From NCBI GenBank assembly GCA_903882875.1, contig CAIRYQ010000122.1:24373-88372 (forward strand): a DNA stretch of 64,000 nt. The letters run 5' to 3'. Every line of letters begins with the position of its first letter. Position 1 is the first letter of the stretch. Origin of the DNA: an uncultured Spartobacteria bacterium. Lineage in GTDB: Bacteria > Verrucomicrobiota > Verrucomicrobiia > Chthoniobacterales > Chthoniobacteraceae. A program made the translations under genes and the position numbers. Positions 36,689 to 45,921 of this stretch are shown piece by piece. A model generated the notes under the pieces. It saw only the letters and a list, made by a program, of their open reading frames with translations, had not been told where the DNA came from and searched no databases.

Positions 36689-37246
36689 CTAGTCGTGGTC
36701 AAAAACTTCGGTGACGTGTTTGCCGCCGATTTCGGCGAGCAGCGCCTTCGCCTTCGCATCCGAAAACAGCGGGTCGCGTGTCTCGATGACGAGGAAGAAT
36801 TTGTCGTCGGTCACTTTGGCAAAGCGGCTCCAGTTAAACAGCGGATGATGGAAACGCGGCAGGCCGTTGCGCAAAATCATGCCGAACGTCGCTCCAAACG
36901 CGCTGAACAGAATCGTCAGCTCATACATCACCGGAAAGAAGAACTGGAGCGCGCGGATGCCGTGCGACCAGTCAATCGGTTTGCCATTCACGATGATCGG
37001 ATAGATGCCGAAACTCGTGACGGTGACAAGACCGAGGCCGGTGAGGAATCCCGTGAGGCCGCAGACGAAGACGAATGCGGACAGCCAGGATTTTCTCATG
37101 CCCATCGCCTTGTCGAGCCCGTGAATCGGGAACGGCGAGTGACAATCCCAAGCGGTATAGCCGGCGTCGCGGACTTTTTCAGCGGCGTGGTAAATTTCCG
37201 CGGCACTTTCAAATTCAGCGCCGATTGCGTGGAGTCGTTTGCTCAT
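36689..37246 (-). CDS. actD: Alternative Complex III subunit ActD (DUF3341)
   Basis: A 185-residue protein with a soluble N-terminal domain, including AWDCHSPFPIHGLDKAMGMRKS, which is the DUF3341 signature, and two membrane helices (about 55-80 and 105-128). ActD binds the membrane part of the complex near ActC; its role is structural or linked to proton transfer. It comes 2 bp before actC in coordinates, directly downstream in transcription, in the standard ABCDEF order. Confidence 0.92.
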   Translation of the reverse strand: MSKRLHAIGAEFESAAEIYHAAEKVRDAGYTAWDCHSPFPIHGLDKAMGMRKSWLSAFVFVCGLTGFLTGLGLVTVTSFGIYPIIVNGKPIDWSHGIRALQFFFPVMYELTILFSAFGATFGMILRNGLPRFHHPLFNWSRFAKVTDDKFFLVIETRDPLFSDAKAKALLAEIGGKHVTEVFDHD

Positions 37247-37248
37247 GA

Positions 37249-38715
37249 CTAGTGTGCGCTGAGCGCCGCCTCCTTCGGCTGTTCGTGGTCGTGTCCTTTT
37301 GGATCGTGATGAGGATCAGCCTGCGGTGTGACAGCCTTCACCTCGAAGGCGCAGACCATCGGCAGGAAACGCATGAAGAGCAGGAACGCGGTGATGAAGA
37401 ATCCAAACGTGCCGACGAACGTGAGCACCTCGACCCACGACGGAGTGTAGTGTCCCCATGACGACGGCAGGAAGTCCTGCGCGAGCGTGGTGCCGATGAT
37501 CACGAAGCGCTCATACCACATGCCCGCATTCACAAACTGGCACGCGATGAACACCACGATGTAATTCCGCCGCATCGCCTTGAACCAGAAAATCTGCGGC
37601 GTAATGACGTTGCAGAACATCATCGCGAAATAGTGCCAAGCATACCACCCGGTCGCGCGATTGTAGAATGCGTTGTATTCGTAGAAATGGCCGGAATACA
37701 CCATCGCGATGAACAGCTCCATCAGGTAGGCGTAGCCGACGATGGATCCGGTGAGCAGGATGATTTTCGCCATCTTGTCCACGTGGTTCCGCGTCATCAT
37801 GTCATCGAGCTGCGGATACAGAAGCCGCGCGGGAAGCATGAGCGTGAGCACCATGGCGAAGCCGCCGAACACGGCGCCCGCGACGAAATACGGCGGGAAA
37901 ATGGTTGTGTGCCAGCCGGGGACGATGGACGTCGCGAAGTCGAATGACACGATGGAATGCACCGAGAGCACGAGTGGCGTGCTAAGGCCGGCGAGGATGA
38001 GATACGCCATCTCGTAGTGCTGCCAGTGGCGGTTGCCACCGCGCCAGCCGAGCGCCGCGAGACCGTAGCCCCACTGCTTGAGCTTCGACTTTGCACGGTC
38101 GCGCAGCATCGCGAGATCGGGAATGAGGCCGACGTACCAGAACAGCACGGACACCGTGAAATAGGTCGAGACTGCGAACACGTCCCACAGCAGCGGCGAA
38201 CGATAGTTTTGCCAGAGGCCATTCCAGTTCGGAATCGGGAACAGATACCACGCCTTCCACACACGACCAACGTGGAAGCCGGGATAGAGACCGGCGCACA
38301 TCACCGCGAACAGCGTCATCGCTTCCGAGGCGCGGTTGATCGAGGTGCGCCACTTTTGACGCGTGAGGAAAAGGATCGCCGAGATGAGCGTGCCTGCGTG
38401 GCCGATGCCGATCCAGAAGACGAAATTTGTGATGTCCCACGCCCAACCGAACGGCTGGTTCTCACCCCACACACCGACGCCGTTTGAGACCTGGTAGCCG
38501 AGTAGCAGCGGCACGAGCAGCGCGATGGGCGAGAAAATGAAGAACGCGATCCACCACCACGGGCGTGTCTTTTCCTCGCAAATCACGGAGACTTTCTCGG
38601 TGATCCAGTTCAGCGAGCGGTCGTGGTTGACGAGCTTTTCGCGGACGAGTTCCGGCGGGCAGTGCAACACCACCACTCCGTCTTCGCTCACAAGTTTGGC
38701 AGCGTGGTCGGCCAT
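37249..38715 (-). CDS. actC: Alternative Complex III subunit ActC, NrfD/PsrC-like membrane subunit
   Basis: A 488-residue protein with about ten membrane helices, the quinol-oxidising core of ACIII. NrfD-like motifs include [35 protein letters not shown] with conserved His and Arg, [39 protein letters not shown] and [19 protein letters not shown]. Loops contain [19 protein letters not shown], a typical ActC quinone-site segment. The start shares bases with the actB stop (TAATG). The C-terminus is His-rich. Confidence 0.94.
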   Translation of the reverse strand: MADHAAKLVSEDGVVVLHCPPELVREKLVNHDRSLNWITEKVSVICEEKTRPWWWIAFFIFSPIALLVPLLLGYQVSNGVGVWGENQPFGWAWDITNFVFWIGIGHAGTLISAILFLTRQKWRTSINRASEAMTLFAVMCAGLYPGFHVGRVWKAWYLFPIPNWNGLWQNYRSPLLWDVFAVSTYFTVSVLFWYVGLIPDLAMLRDRAKSKLKQWGYGLAALGWRGGNRHWQHYEMAYLILAGLSTPLVLSVHSIVSFDFATSIVPGWHTTIFPPYFVAGAVFGGFAMVLTLMLPARLLYPQLDDMMTRNHVDKMAKIILLTGSIVGYAYLMELFIAMVYSGHFYEYNAFYNRATGWYAWHYFAMMFCNVITPQIFWFKAMRRNYIVVFIACQFVNAGMWYERFVIIGTTLAQDFLPSSWGHYTPSWVEVLTFVGTFGFFITAFLLFMRFLPMVCAFEVKAVTPQADPHHDPKGHDHEQPKEAALSAH

Positions 38716-41700
38716 TACGCGTGTCCTCCAGTTTCGTGCGCAGCGCCCGCGTCATGGGGAACGTCGGGCATCTTCGGATTCGGGTTCATCACTCGTGCGA
38801 GGTAGCTCACGCGCGCATTCACGCCGATGTAGTCGAAAAGGCGGTAGTCGCGCGGGTTGTCCTTCATCTTGCTCACGGCGCTGTTCTTGTCGTTCTTGTT
38901 GCCGAAAGTGATCGCGCCCGTCGGGCACGCCTGCGCGCACGCGCTCGTGAAGCTGTCGGTCGGCACCTGCACGTCGGGGCTGTCCTTCGCCTTCACTTTC
39001 GCGGCGATCTTTGCTTCCTGGATGCGCTGCACGCAGAACGTGCATTTCTCCATGACGCCGCGCATGCGCACCGTGACGTTCGGGTTCTTCGACATCTTCA
39101 GCGTGTCGGCCATGCCCTTTTCGTTGATCAGATTCCAGCGGAAGTATTTGTCCTTCTGGCGCTCGTTGAAGTCAAAAAAGTTGAAGCGGCGGACTTTGAA
39201 AGGACAGTTGTTCGCGCAATACCGCGTGCCGATGCAGCGGTTGTAGGCCATCACGTTCAGGCCGTCGTCACTGTGAACGGTTGCGTTCACGGGGCAGACG
39301 GTTTCGCACGGCGCGTTCTCGCAATGCTGACAGGGCATCGGCTGCATGACCATGCGCGGCTCATCCACGTTGAGCGCATTTTTGCCGCCCTTCTTCTCCT
39401 CGCGGTCATTCATGTTCGTCACAAAGTAACGATCCATGCGAATCCAGTGCATCTCGCGGCCCTCCGCGACCTGCTCCTTGCCGACGACGGGAATATTGTT
39501 CTCGCTCTGACACGCGATCATGCACGCGGAGCAGCCGGTGCAAATGCTGAGGTCCACGGCCATGCCCCACTGGTGGTGCTTGTCCGTGAGTTCGGGATGC
39601 GAATACGCGCTCTGCGGAATCGGGTAGCCCTTCTTGTCGCGCTTCTCAGCCTCGGCATCCATCGCGCCACGCGCGTGCAGCCAGTGCTGATCCTTAGCAA
39701 AACCGGGCTCCTCTTTGTGCGTCTCCACCGTCGCTTCGCGGATCACATCCGCACCACGGCCTTCGAGCGCGCCGTGCTCCTGCGTCACCGCAAGCACATA
39801 ATTTTCGCGATCAATCTTCCCGACCTTCGCGCCACTTGCGATGTAGTGCGCGGCGAGCGTGCGCAGCTTGTAAGCGTTGAAACCGACGCCGGATTTCTTC
39901 GCGCCCCATCCGCCGTGCGACATGTAGTTCCCTTCGCGACCACCCACGCGGCCCTCGAACGTGCGACCGTAGCCGACCGGGATCGTGATGCTGTCGTCCG
40001 CGTGCCCAGGCGCGATGATGGCCGGGATGTCGAGCGACACGCCGTTCACCGTGACGGTCACCCAATTTGCAAACAGCCCGTTGCCCTGCTTCTGGTCGTG
40101 GCCGAGCTTCTTCGCAAAGGCGGGGCTGATCAGCGCGGCGTTGTCCCATGTCAGCTTTGTAATCGGATCGGGAAGCTCCTGCAGCCAGCCGTTGTTCGCG
40201 TGGCGACCGTCGTCCACTTTCGTGCACGGCGCGAACACGACCTCGATGCCCTCGGCGGATTTGTAAGACGCGACCAGCTCGGCGACAGGCGCTGCGTTCA
40301 GCGCGAGCGGTTCACGCTTCGCCTCGCTGCCCGCGAGGAAGCCGTCGTGCAAAAATTTCGCCCACGACTCGGTGTCAATGCCGTGCGCAAGCTGCTTGAA
40401 GGTCGCCTGCACGAGGTCGAGCCCTTCGCTCTTTTTTCCGGTGAGGATGAAATTGAGGAGCTGAATCTCCGACCATCCGCCGTGGAGCGGCAGGATCATC
40501 GGCTGCTGCGAGAGGATGCTGTTGTCGCTCGCGCGACCGTCGCCCCACGCTTCGAGGTAGTGCGCGGCGGGTACGTGCCATTTCACCCAGCGATGCTTCT
40601 CGGTCGAGTTGTCCAGGCTCGTCTCATCCTCGTAAAGCCCGTGCCGGATCACCGTCACGTTTTGCAGCAGCTTCGCAAATTTCAGATCCGCAGGCGCGTT
40701 GAACGCCGGGTTGCCGCCGAGGATGAAGACCGTCTTGACATTGCCGCCCGAGATTCCATTCGCAAGTTCCGCGATGCCCGCGGGCGCCTTCACCGAAGTC
40801 TTGCGGCCGACGACTGTCGTGCCCAGCGCACCAAGCGCACCATTGATCGCATGCACGAGCGCCTGCACCGCCGCGGGCTGCCGGTAGCCGACGAGCACGA
40901 GCGCCTTGCCCTTTTTCGCGATGAAATCCTCGGCCGCCTCGGCGATCCACTTGCCCTGCTCTGATTCGAAAATCGAGGTCTTCGGAAACTTCGCGACAAC
41001 CGACTTCAGCGCTTCGTCGCCGATCTTGTTTGCGATGATTTCCGCAAACTGCCGTGCGACATTTGCGACCCTGCCCGCCTGGACACGCAGACGGTGATCG
41101 GCCATGCCGCCAGTCGTCGTGTAGCGGTTCTCCACGACGTAGAGGCGGTTCATCGCCTGCTCGGGCGAGCGGCGTTTTGAAAATGCGGCGATGCCTTCCA
41201 GCGTGCCTTCGTCGAAACCGAGGAAGTCGCAGTCGAGGGCGAGGATCGCGTCGGCCTTTTCGAGATTCGGGATCGCACGCAGCCCCTTGCCAAACGCAGC
41301 CTCGTTCGCGATGCGCGCCTCTTCGCCGCCGAGCGGTTCGTATTCGGCCCACAGCGCCTTCGGCATCTTCGCCGCGAGTTCATCGCGCAAGCGGCGGAAA
41401 GTCGGCGAGGTGAAATGCTCCGTAAGGAATGCGATGCCGCTGCCGTCGCTTGAGTTCTTCACCAACGCCTCGATCGCCGCAGTGAAATCCTTTTCCTCGA
41501 CGATCTTCCCGTCTTGGCGGAAGTGCCGCGAGCGATCCGGGTCATACAGATCGAGCAGCGAAGCCTGGCTGTGGATGTCCGTCTTACCACCGACAGCAGG
41601 ATGAAATGGATTGCCCTCCACTTTCGTAGGACGTCCGTCGTGCGTCGCCACCACGAGCGGCTGCGCGCCACGGCGGTGCGGACGCGACGTCGCGTAGAAA

Positions 41701-41987
41701 ATCGGCTTGCCCGGAACGCTCCACTCGACACCGCGTGAAAACGGCACAAGATCCTTTTCCTCACGACGGCAACTGCTCAGCGAAAGCCCGGCCAGCGCCG
41801 CGCTCGCCGCCATGTATTTCATGAAGCTCCGGCGGCTCGTCTCGCTGTTCAGCTCCGACGCGCCTTCGGGGAATTCCCGCGCAACCCACTTCTTGAATTC
41901 CGGCGTGTCCGCGACCTGTCCCAGACTGCGCCAATACTGCGGGCCGGTCTTTGTTTCCGTCGGATGATTGAGGATTCGTTTGCTCAT
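38715..41987 (-). CDS. actB: Alternative Complex III subunit ActB, Tat-exported iron-sulfur protein
   Basis: A 1090-residue protein. A twin-arginine signal lies internally ([20 protein letters not shown], about 49-70) and ends in a lipobox-like SLSSC. Residues about 90-720 resemble a molybdopterin oxidoreductase that, as in known ActB, has no sign of a cofactor-binding residue set. Residues about 740-1060 are a ferredoxin-like part with Cys groups [39 protein letters not shown] and [10 protein letters not shown], for three 4Fe-4S and one 3Fe-4S clusters. It wires quinol electrons to the hemes of ActA and ActE. Overlaps actA by 4 bp. Confidence 0.95.
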   Translation of the reverse strand: MSKRILNHPTETKTGPQYWRSLGQVADTPEFKKWVAREFPEGASELNSETSRRSFMKYMAASAALAGLSLSSCRREEKDLVPFSRGVEWSVPGKPIFYATSRPHRRGAQPLVVATHDGRPTKVEGNPFHPAVGGKTDIHSQASLLDLYDPDRSRHFRQDGKIVEEKDFTAAIEALVKNSSDGSGIAFLTEHFTSPTFRRLRDELAAKMPKALWAEYEPLGGEEARIANEAAFGKGLRAIPNLEKADAILALDCDFLGFDEGTLEGIAAFSKRRSPEQAMNRLYVVENRYTTTGGMADHRLRVQAGRVANVARQFAEIIANKIGDEALKSVVAKFPKTSIFESEQGKWIAEAAEDFIAKKGKALVLVGYRQPAAVQALVHAINGALGALGTTVVGRKTSVKAPAGIAELANGISGGNVKTVFILGGNPAFNAPADLKFAKLLQNVTVIRHGLYEDETSLDNSTEKHRWVKWHVPAAHYLEAWGDGRASDNSILSQQPMILPLHGGWSEIQLLNFILTGKKSEGLDLVQATFKQLAHGIDTESWAKFLHDGFLAGSEAKREPLALNAAPVAELVASYKSAEGIEVVFAPCTKVDDGRHANNGWLQELPDPITKLTWDNAALISPAFAKKLGHDQKQGNGLFANWVTVTVNGVSLDIPAIIAPGHADDSITIPVGYGRTFEGRVGGREGNYMSHGGWGAKKSGVGFNAYKLRTLAAHYIASGAKVGKIDRENYVLAVTQEHGALEGRGADVIREATVETHKEEPGFAKDQHWLHARGAMDAEAEKRDKKGYPIPQSAYSHPELTDKHHQWGMAVDLSICTGCSACMIACQSENNIPVVGKEQVAEGREMHWIRMDRYFVTNMNDREEKKGGKNALNVDEPRMVMQPMPCQHCENAPCETVCPVNATVHSDDGLNVMAYNRCIGTRYCANNCPFKVRRFNFFDFNERQKDKYFRWNLINEKGMADTLKMSKNPNVTVRMRGVMEKCTFCVQRIQEAKIAAKVKAKDSPDVQVPTDSFTSACAQACPTGAITFGNKNDKNSAVSKMKDNPRDYRLFDYIGVNARVSYLARVMNPNPKMPDVPHDAGAAHETGGHA

Positions 41988-42658
41988 CGGTGGCAGCCAG
42001 CGCAGTTGTTCACGGGCGGATTCACATCGCGCCGTTTCTTGAGTTCGTTGCCGAGGTCGAGCTGCGCCTGCTGCGCGGACTCCTTGCCCTTCGGCGTCGC
42101 CGTCCAGCCGAGGTCGGTGACCTTGTCGAGCGGACGCAGGCCGCTCTCCGGCGCACGGTGGCAGTCGAGGCAGAATTTCATCGCATGCGATTCCGCGTGA
42201 TAGACGACATCCATCTGGTCCACGCGACCGTGGCAGCTCACGCAGGAGACGCCGCGGTTCACATGCACCGAGTGGTTAAAGTAAGCGTGGTCGGGAGTCT
42301 TGTGGACCTGCACCCACTGCACCGGCTCGCCCGTCGCCCACGCCTTGCGCAGCGGCTCGAGCTTCGGATTGTCCTTCTGCACCTGTGAGTGGCAGCTCAT
42401 GCACACCTGCGCCGTCGGGATGTTCGAGTGCGCCGCCGTCTCCACAAAGCTGTGGCAATACCGGCAGTCCAGCCCGAGCTGCCCCGCGTGGACCTTGTGC
42501 GAAAAAGGAATCGGCTGCGCGGGCTGGTAGCCGACCCGCGTGTACTTCGGCGTCCAGTAGTACCAGAATGCACCCAGCGCACCGGCGGTCAGCACGCCGA
42601 GGACGATGGCGATTTGGAGGGGGACAAAATTGCTGCTGCGAGGAAAAATCTGCGGCAT
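41984..42658 (-). CDS. actA: Alternative Complex III subunit ActA, pentaheme cytochrome c
   Basis: A 224-residue multiheme cytochrome with an N-terminal anchor (LQIAIVLGVLTAGALGAFWYYW, about 16-37). Five CxxCH sites are visible: CRYCH, CMSCH, CVSCH, CLDCH and CAGCH, the last at the very C-terminus. A preceding PIPFSHKVHAGQLG motif is typical of ActA and related cytochrome c7 folds. It is the first gene of the cluster. A Shine-Dalgarno-like TGAGGAT lies just upstream of its ATG, and a CRP-type palindrome lies 112 bp upstream. Confidence 0.95.
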   Translation of the reverse strand: MPQIFPRSSNFVPLQIAIVLGVLTAGALGAFWYYWTPKYTRVGYQPAQPIPFSHKVHAGQLGLDCRYCHSFVETAAHSNIPTAQVCMSCHSQVQKDNPKLEPLRKAWATGEPVQWVQVHKTPDHAYFNHSVHVNRGVSCVSCHGRVDQMDVVYHAESHAMKFCLDCHRAPESGLRPLDKVTDLGWTATPKGKESAQQAQLDLGNELKKRRDVNPPVNNCAGCHR

Positions 42659-42769
42659 ATCCTCAGGCAGAAATCTGGTTGCAGACGATTTTCAAAGTGG
42701 GTCGGCTGGTGGTTGTCGTGAGTGGTGAAGGGCCGAATTTGAGGGAACTGCGAAACGGATGCAAGGACT

Positions 42770-42787
42770 TTGTGAAAAATTTCACAA
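42770..42787 (-). promoter_or_regulatory. CRP/FNR-type operator upstream of actA
   Basis: A perfect palindrome TTGTGAAA-AA-TTTCACAA contains TGTGA-N6-TCACA, the consensus of cAMP receptor protein and its relatives. On the minus strand it is followed by TTGCAT, 17 bp, CAAATT, a possible weak promoter, and then the actA start 112 bp away. The only other gene in reach (coiled-coil gene, 42968) is read in the same direction and ends before it. The 42659-42899 stretch otherwise holds no gene. Confidence 0.6.
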
Positions 42788-42899
42788 GCATCTTTCCGCG
42801 TGCTGCACTTTTCAGGAAAATCGCGCCCTCGCAACACCCGTGATTTCCGCTCGAAAGGAACTTCCGGCCCGAGGGACACGCTGCATTTCACCCTGCGCG

Positions 42900-42946
42900 G
42901 GAAAAAACAAAGGGCCTCGATCAACCCGCAGGTCAATCGAGGCCCT
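42900..42946 (-). terminator. Rho-independent terminator of the coiled-coil gene
   Basis: AGGGCCTCGAT at 42911-42921 and its perfect complement at 42936-42946 form an 11-bp stem with a 14-nt loop. Read on the minus strand it is followed by TTGTTTTTTC. It starts 22 bp after the stop of the gene at 42968 and insulates the act operon from it. Confidence 0.9.
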
Positions 42947-42967
42947 CAAAGTGGAAACCGGAAAAAA

Positions 42968-43348
42968 TTACTTCAGCAGCGTCACCGTCGGCCATGCACC
43001 CTTGCCGCCGAGTGAGAGGAGATGCGGATTGGCCTTCGCAAGAACCTTGATGTTCCGCAGGTCGTAGCCGTTCTTGCGGATGTTCAGCGTCCTCTCGGGC
43101 TCCGCGGCGATGATCGCCTTCAGCTCCTGCAACGAGGGTGCCTTGCCGGGCGCTTTCGGAGCGGAGGCGCGGGCCTTTGCTTCCAAGGGCTTGCCAGTGA
43201 GCCGGGCAATTTCCGCGTCCACAGCGGCGAGTTCGCGGCTCAGCGCGGTGCGCTTCTCGGTAAGTTCGTTGATTGCGTTTTTTTCCAGGGCCGCGATCTG
43301 GGCTTTGAGGTCGGCGATGCGTTCGATTGAGGATGGGTTGTTGGACAT
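42968..43348 (-). CDS. Coiled-coil protein of unknown function (possible nucleic-acid binder)
   Basis: A 126-residue protein. Residues about 5-60 form a heptad-rich coiled coil (IADLKAQIAALEKNAINEL, TALSRELAAVDAEIARL), then a Lys/Pro/Ala linker (KARASAPKAPGKAPS), and a compact C-terminal domain with LQELKAIIAAEPERTLNIRK, YDLRNIKVLAKANPHLL and a GGKGAWPTVTL end. The plan (oligomerising coiled coil, basic linker, small C-terminal domain) recalls H-NS-like nucleoid proteins, but I see no H-NS signature. A monocistronic gene with a strong terminator suggests high expression. The start at 43348 avoids 13 non-conserved upstream codons. Confidence 0.65.
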   Translation of the reverse strand: MSNNPSSIERIADLKAQIAALEKNAINELTEKRTALSRELAAVDAEIARLTGKPLEAKARASAPKAPGKAPSLQELKAIIAAEPERTLNIRKNGYDLRNIKVLAKANPHLLSLGGKGAWPTVTLLK

Positions 43349-43460
43349 GGTGGGCGCGGAAAGTAGATGGAGAAGTCGTTTCGTCAAACGGCAGGCGTGA
43401 TTTTCTTACACAGCGCAGCCGCGACCTATTTCACTCGGAAAATTCGGCCTCACCACTGCG

Positions 43461-45134
43461 TCACTCGCCCGCTGGAGATGCAATCGCTGCCGTCGGCTGC
43501 GCAGGCTTTGCGCCTTTCTGCACCGCCCAGATGTAGCTCTGAGAACACACGAACAGCGTGCCGTTCGCGGCGACGGGCGTGGAATACGCGCTGGAGCCGA
43601 GCAGGACTTCGGAGAGCACCTTCATCTCCTTGCCGGCGGCCAGTGTGATGAGCTTGCTCTTGGTGCAGACATACACCTTGCCATCCGCCACGAGCGGCGT
43701 GCTCCACGTCTCCACGCCGGTCTCGTACATCCACACGAGCCTGCCCGTCTTCACGTCGAGGCAATGCACCTTGCCCGCGAGATCGCTCGCGTAGAGCAGA
43801 CCGTCGCTGATGGCCACTCCGCCGACGGTGCGCTCGATACCGTCGTAGCTCCAAACCTTCCCGCTGTGCGTGATGTCGCCGGCCTTGCCCGCATCAATGC
43901 AGTTCAGGATGCCGCGCCCGCGCCCGTGCATCGGATCCTGCCCGATCGTGCAATAGACGCGGCCGTCGTGAAACACCGGCGAGGCGATGATTTCGCTCGG
44001 GCCGAGGAAAGTGCCGTCGTTCTTGTTCGTCGTGTATTTCTTCCGCTTGTCGCCGATGTAATAGTTATACGGCAGCCCGTCCCCGAGCGGGTCGCGGTAG
44101 TTCGGCGGATTGCAGTCGTAGCTCCACACTTTCTTAAATTGCACCGGCTGCTCCGGCACCTCGGTGAGCGCCTCGAACGCGTAGCACAAGCCGTCCGCAC
44201 CGCCGAAGAACACGAGCTTCTTCCCGTTCACCGTGCCAATCGTCGGCGGCGACCACAGGCAATGCCACATCGTGTGCCCGAGATCCTCCGCATCCGTCGC
44301 AAGCAGCTTCCCCGTCCGCGCATCGAGCGCGATGAAGCTCGGCGCATACGGGCGCAGGCAGAACGTGTGCTCGTGGTTCACGCCATTTGCCGACGTGCAG
44401 TAAAGGATGTCGCCATCAATCAGGATCGAGCACGCCGCCACGTCATGCGGACACACGCCGAGCTGATCGATGAGATCGTATTTCCAAATGATGTCGCCAT
44501 CCGTCTTTTCCAAAGCCACAGGCGGCTTCCCGCTCCCCGCGATGTACTGGCCCTCGTCCTTGAACTCCCCGTCATTACCGTCCGCCTGCCCGTTCACGTC
44601 GAGGCACAGGATCTCGCACGCATTCGTGAGCACATACACGCGGTTGCCCGACACCGCCGGCGCGGAACACACGCCGAGATTTTGCTGCCCGTAGTGCGCG
44701 TTCGCCGGCAGCCGGTCTTTCGTCCGCACCGGCACCGGCAGCCTCCACAGCATCTGCCCCGTCTTCTCGTCGAGACACCACACCATGCCGCCCTTGCTGC
44801 GTTTGAGCCGCGTGTCGTTTTGCAAAATCGCGTCATCGGTGCCGACGAACACGCGTCCTCCGGCGACCGTCGGATTCCCGCAGACCAAGTTCCCGAGCTT
44901 CGCCGACCAGCGTACATTCTCCGTCGTCCCCGGCAGAATCCCCTCGCCCGTCGTGGACTTCTCCCCAGGCTTGAAAATCTCCGCCAGCCCCTTCTCGTCC
45001 GACACCATGTTGCGCCCCGGATCCGCCCCGCCCCACGACGGCCAGTCGGCCGCGCCCGACGTTCCGACGGCAAGAAATGCTCCTGCGGCGAGGAAAATGG
45101 ACATCGTCACGGACAGGGCGCGGAGTGGGATCAT
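43461..45134 (-). CDS. Exported PQQ-type beta-propeller repeat protein
   Basis: A 557-residue protein with a signal peptide (MIPLRALSVTMSIFLAAGAF, cleavage near GAA). Repeats of the quinoprotein type run through it: RVFVGTDDA, GGMVWCLDEKTGQMLWRLP, NRVYVLTNACEILCLDVNG, SFIALDARTGKLLATD, GKVHCLDVKTGRLVWMYETG and GKVYVCTKSKLITLAAG, each with the A-x-D-x-x-TG-x-x-x-W pattern, so about seven or eight blades. I do not see the dehydrogenase active-site disulfide and PQQ ligands, so it is probably a non-enzymatic scaffold of the kind common in Planctomycetes and Verrucomicrobia. The frame is open to 45167; the ATG at 45134 fits the signal peptide. Confidence 0.8.
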   Translation of the reverse strand: MIPLRALSVTMSIFLAAGAFLAVGTSGAADWPSWGGADPGRNMVSDEKGLAEIFKPGEKSTTGEGILPGTTENVRWSAKLGNLVCGNPTVAGGRVFVGTDDAILQNDTRLKRSKGGMVWCLDEKTGQMLWRLPVPVRTKDRLPANAHYGQQNLGVCSAPAVSGNRVYVLTNACEILCLDVNGQADGNDGEFKDEGQYIAGSGKPPVALEKTDGDIIWKYDLIDQLGVCPHDVAACSILIDGDILYCTSANGVNHEHTFCLRPYAPSFIALDARTGKLLATDAEDLGHTMWHCLWSPPTIGTVNGKKLVFFGGADGLCYAFEALTEVPEQPVQFKKVWSYDCNPPNYRDPLGDGLPYNYYIGDKRKKYTTNKNDGTFLGPSEIIASPVFHDGRVYCTIGQDPMHGRGRGILNCIDAGKAGDITHSGKVWSYDGIERTVGGVAISDGLLYASDLAGKVHCLDVKTGRLVWMYETGVETWSTPLVADGKVYVCTKSKLITLAAGKEMKVLSEVLLGSSAYSTPVAANGTLFVCSQSYIWAVQKGAKPAQPTAAIASPAGE

Positions 45135-45682
45135 GGTCGGGAATTTCGGTTTGTTGTCCCGGAACAACTCCGCAGCCGCCGGGATTGTAGCCTCAATTCA
45201 CACCGATTCCGCGGCACGCCGCGGCGAGGATGCGCTGAAGCGCCTGCCAGCGCGGGTGAGCGCCCGCGCACTTAATCGCCTTCCGGTCCTCCGCGATGCT
45301 TTCGCCAACCGCTCCGGCTCATTCCAATGGCGGCGCCATTTGAACTGCGAAGGGTACAAGAGAAACGCTGATTGAATCAAGAGCGCAGGATTTAGAGACT
45401 GTGAAAAAAGCCAGCAGATGCGGGGTGTGGATGCAGCAGAGGGATGAATTTGGAAGCCATGAACCCAAGAGCCTTTCGACATACAAGGGGAGAAATTGAC
45501 TCGCCCTCTTTTCCTGGATTCATGGCTTCCAAATTCTTGCTTCGTCCGATGATTTTCACACTGCAATATTGCGATGAAAACACCGGCCATGCAGCATAAG
45601 CACTTCATTGGTCAGCATGGAAAATACATGCCGGAAATCCGGAATTTGAAATGGAACGAACCAAACGAAGAACACGCAACCC
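45135..45682. other. Gene-free region at the left edge of the stress island
   Basis: No convincing gene. A GC-rich part with GCCTGCCAGCGCGGG-like palindromic bits (45220-45300) changes to an AT-richer part after about 45350. It holds a long inverted repeat (45446-45536). Frames on the minus strand up to 136 codons have no protein-like features. Confidence 0.45.
45446..45536. repeat. 18-bp perfect inverted repeat, 55-bp spacer
   Basis: GAATTTGGAAGCCATGAA at 45446-45463 is the exact complement of 45519-45536. The 91-bp unit could be a small hairpin-forming or MITE-like element. It marks the point where base composition changes, just before the aldolase-led island. Confidence 0.8.
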
Positions 45683-45895
45683 ATGAGTAGTCACCATCAC
45701 CACCAGCAAGCATCGGACGGCGGTGGCGTGCCACCTGCCCACGTCCCATATTGGAAACGCGCCCATACAGATTGGCGCTTCTGGTTCGGCGTCATGTTGA
45801 TGTTCGTGGCCATGATCATTTACGTGATGAGTCTCGACTTATCGATGCGACCGCGACTCCAGCCACAACCACCTTCAAGCCCGTTTGGTAAGTAG
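45683..45895 (+). CDS. Small membrane protein, function unknown
   Basis: A 70-residue protein: His/Gln-rich start (MSSHHHHQQASDGGG), a WKRAHTDWRFW amphipathic stretch, one membrane helix (about 33-52, FGVMLMFVAMIIYVMSLDL) and a Pro/Gln-rich tail. It lies 26 bp before the first aldolase gene and is probably co-transcribed with it. Its size and single helix suggest a small regulatory or subunit-like protein. No family recognised; a His-rich cap could bind metal. Confidence 0.6.
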   Translation: MSSHHHHQQASDGGGVPPAHVPYWKRAHTDWRFWFGVMLMFVAMIIYVMSLDLSMRPRLQPQPPSSPFGK

Positions 45896-45921
45896 AGAGA
45901 AAACTTAGCTTAGATACACTC

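Noticed and set aside
38721..40964. 747-codon open frame on the plus strand opposite actB
   Set aside because: Antisense shadow of actB; no recognisable protein, and actB is certain.
43461..45134. PQQ-dependent alcohol dehydrogenase
   Set aside because: Only propeller repeats are visible; active-site Cys-Cys, PQQ and calcium ligands could not be found.
45198..45608. 136-codon minus-strand frame in the gap before the island
   Set aside because: Contains the inverted repeat arms and Arg/Ser-rich low-complexity sequence; not protein-like.
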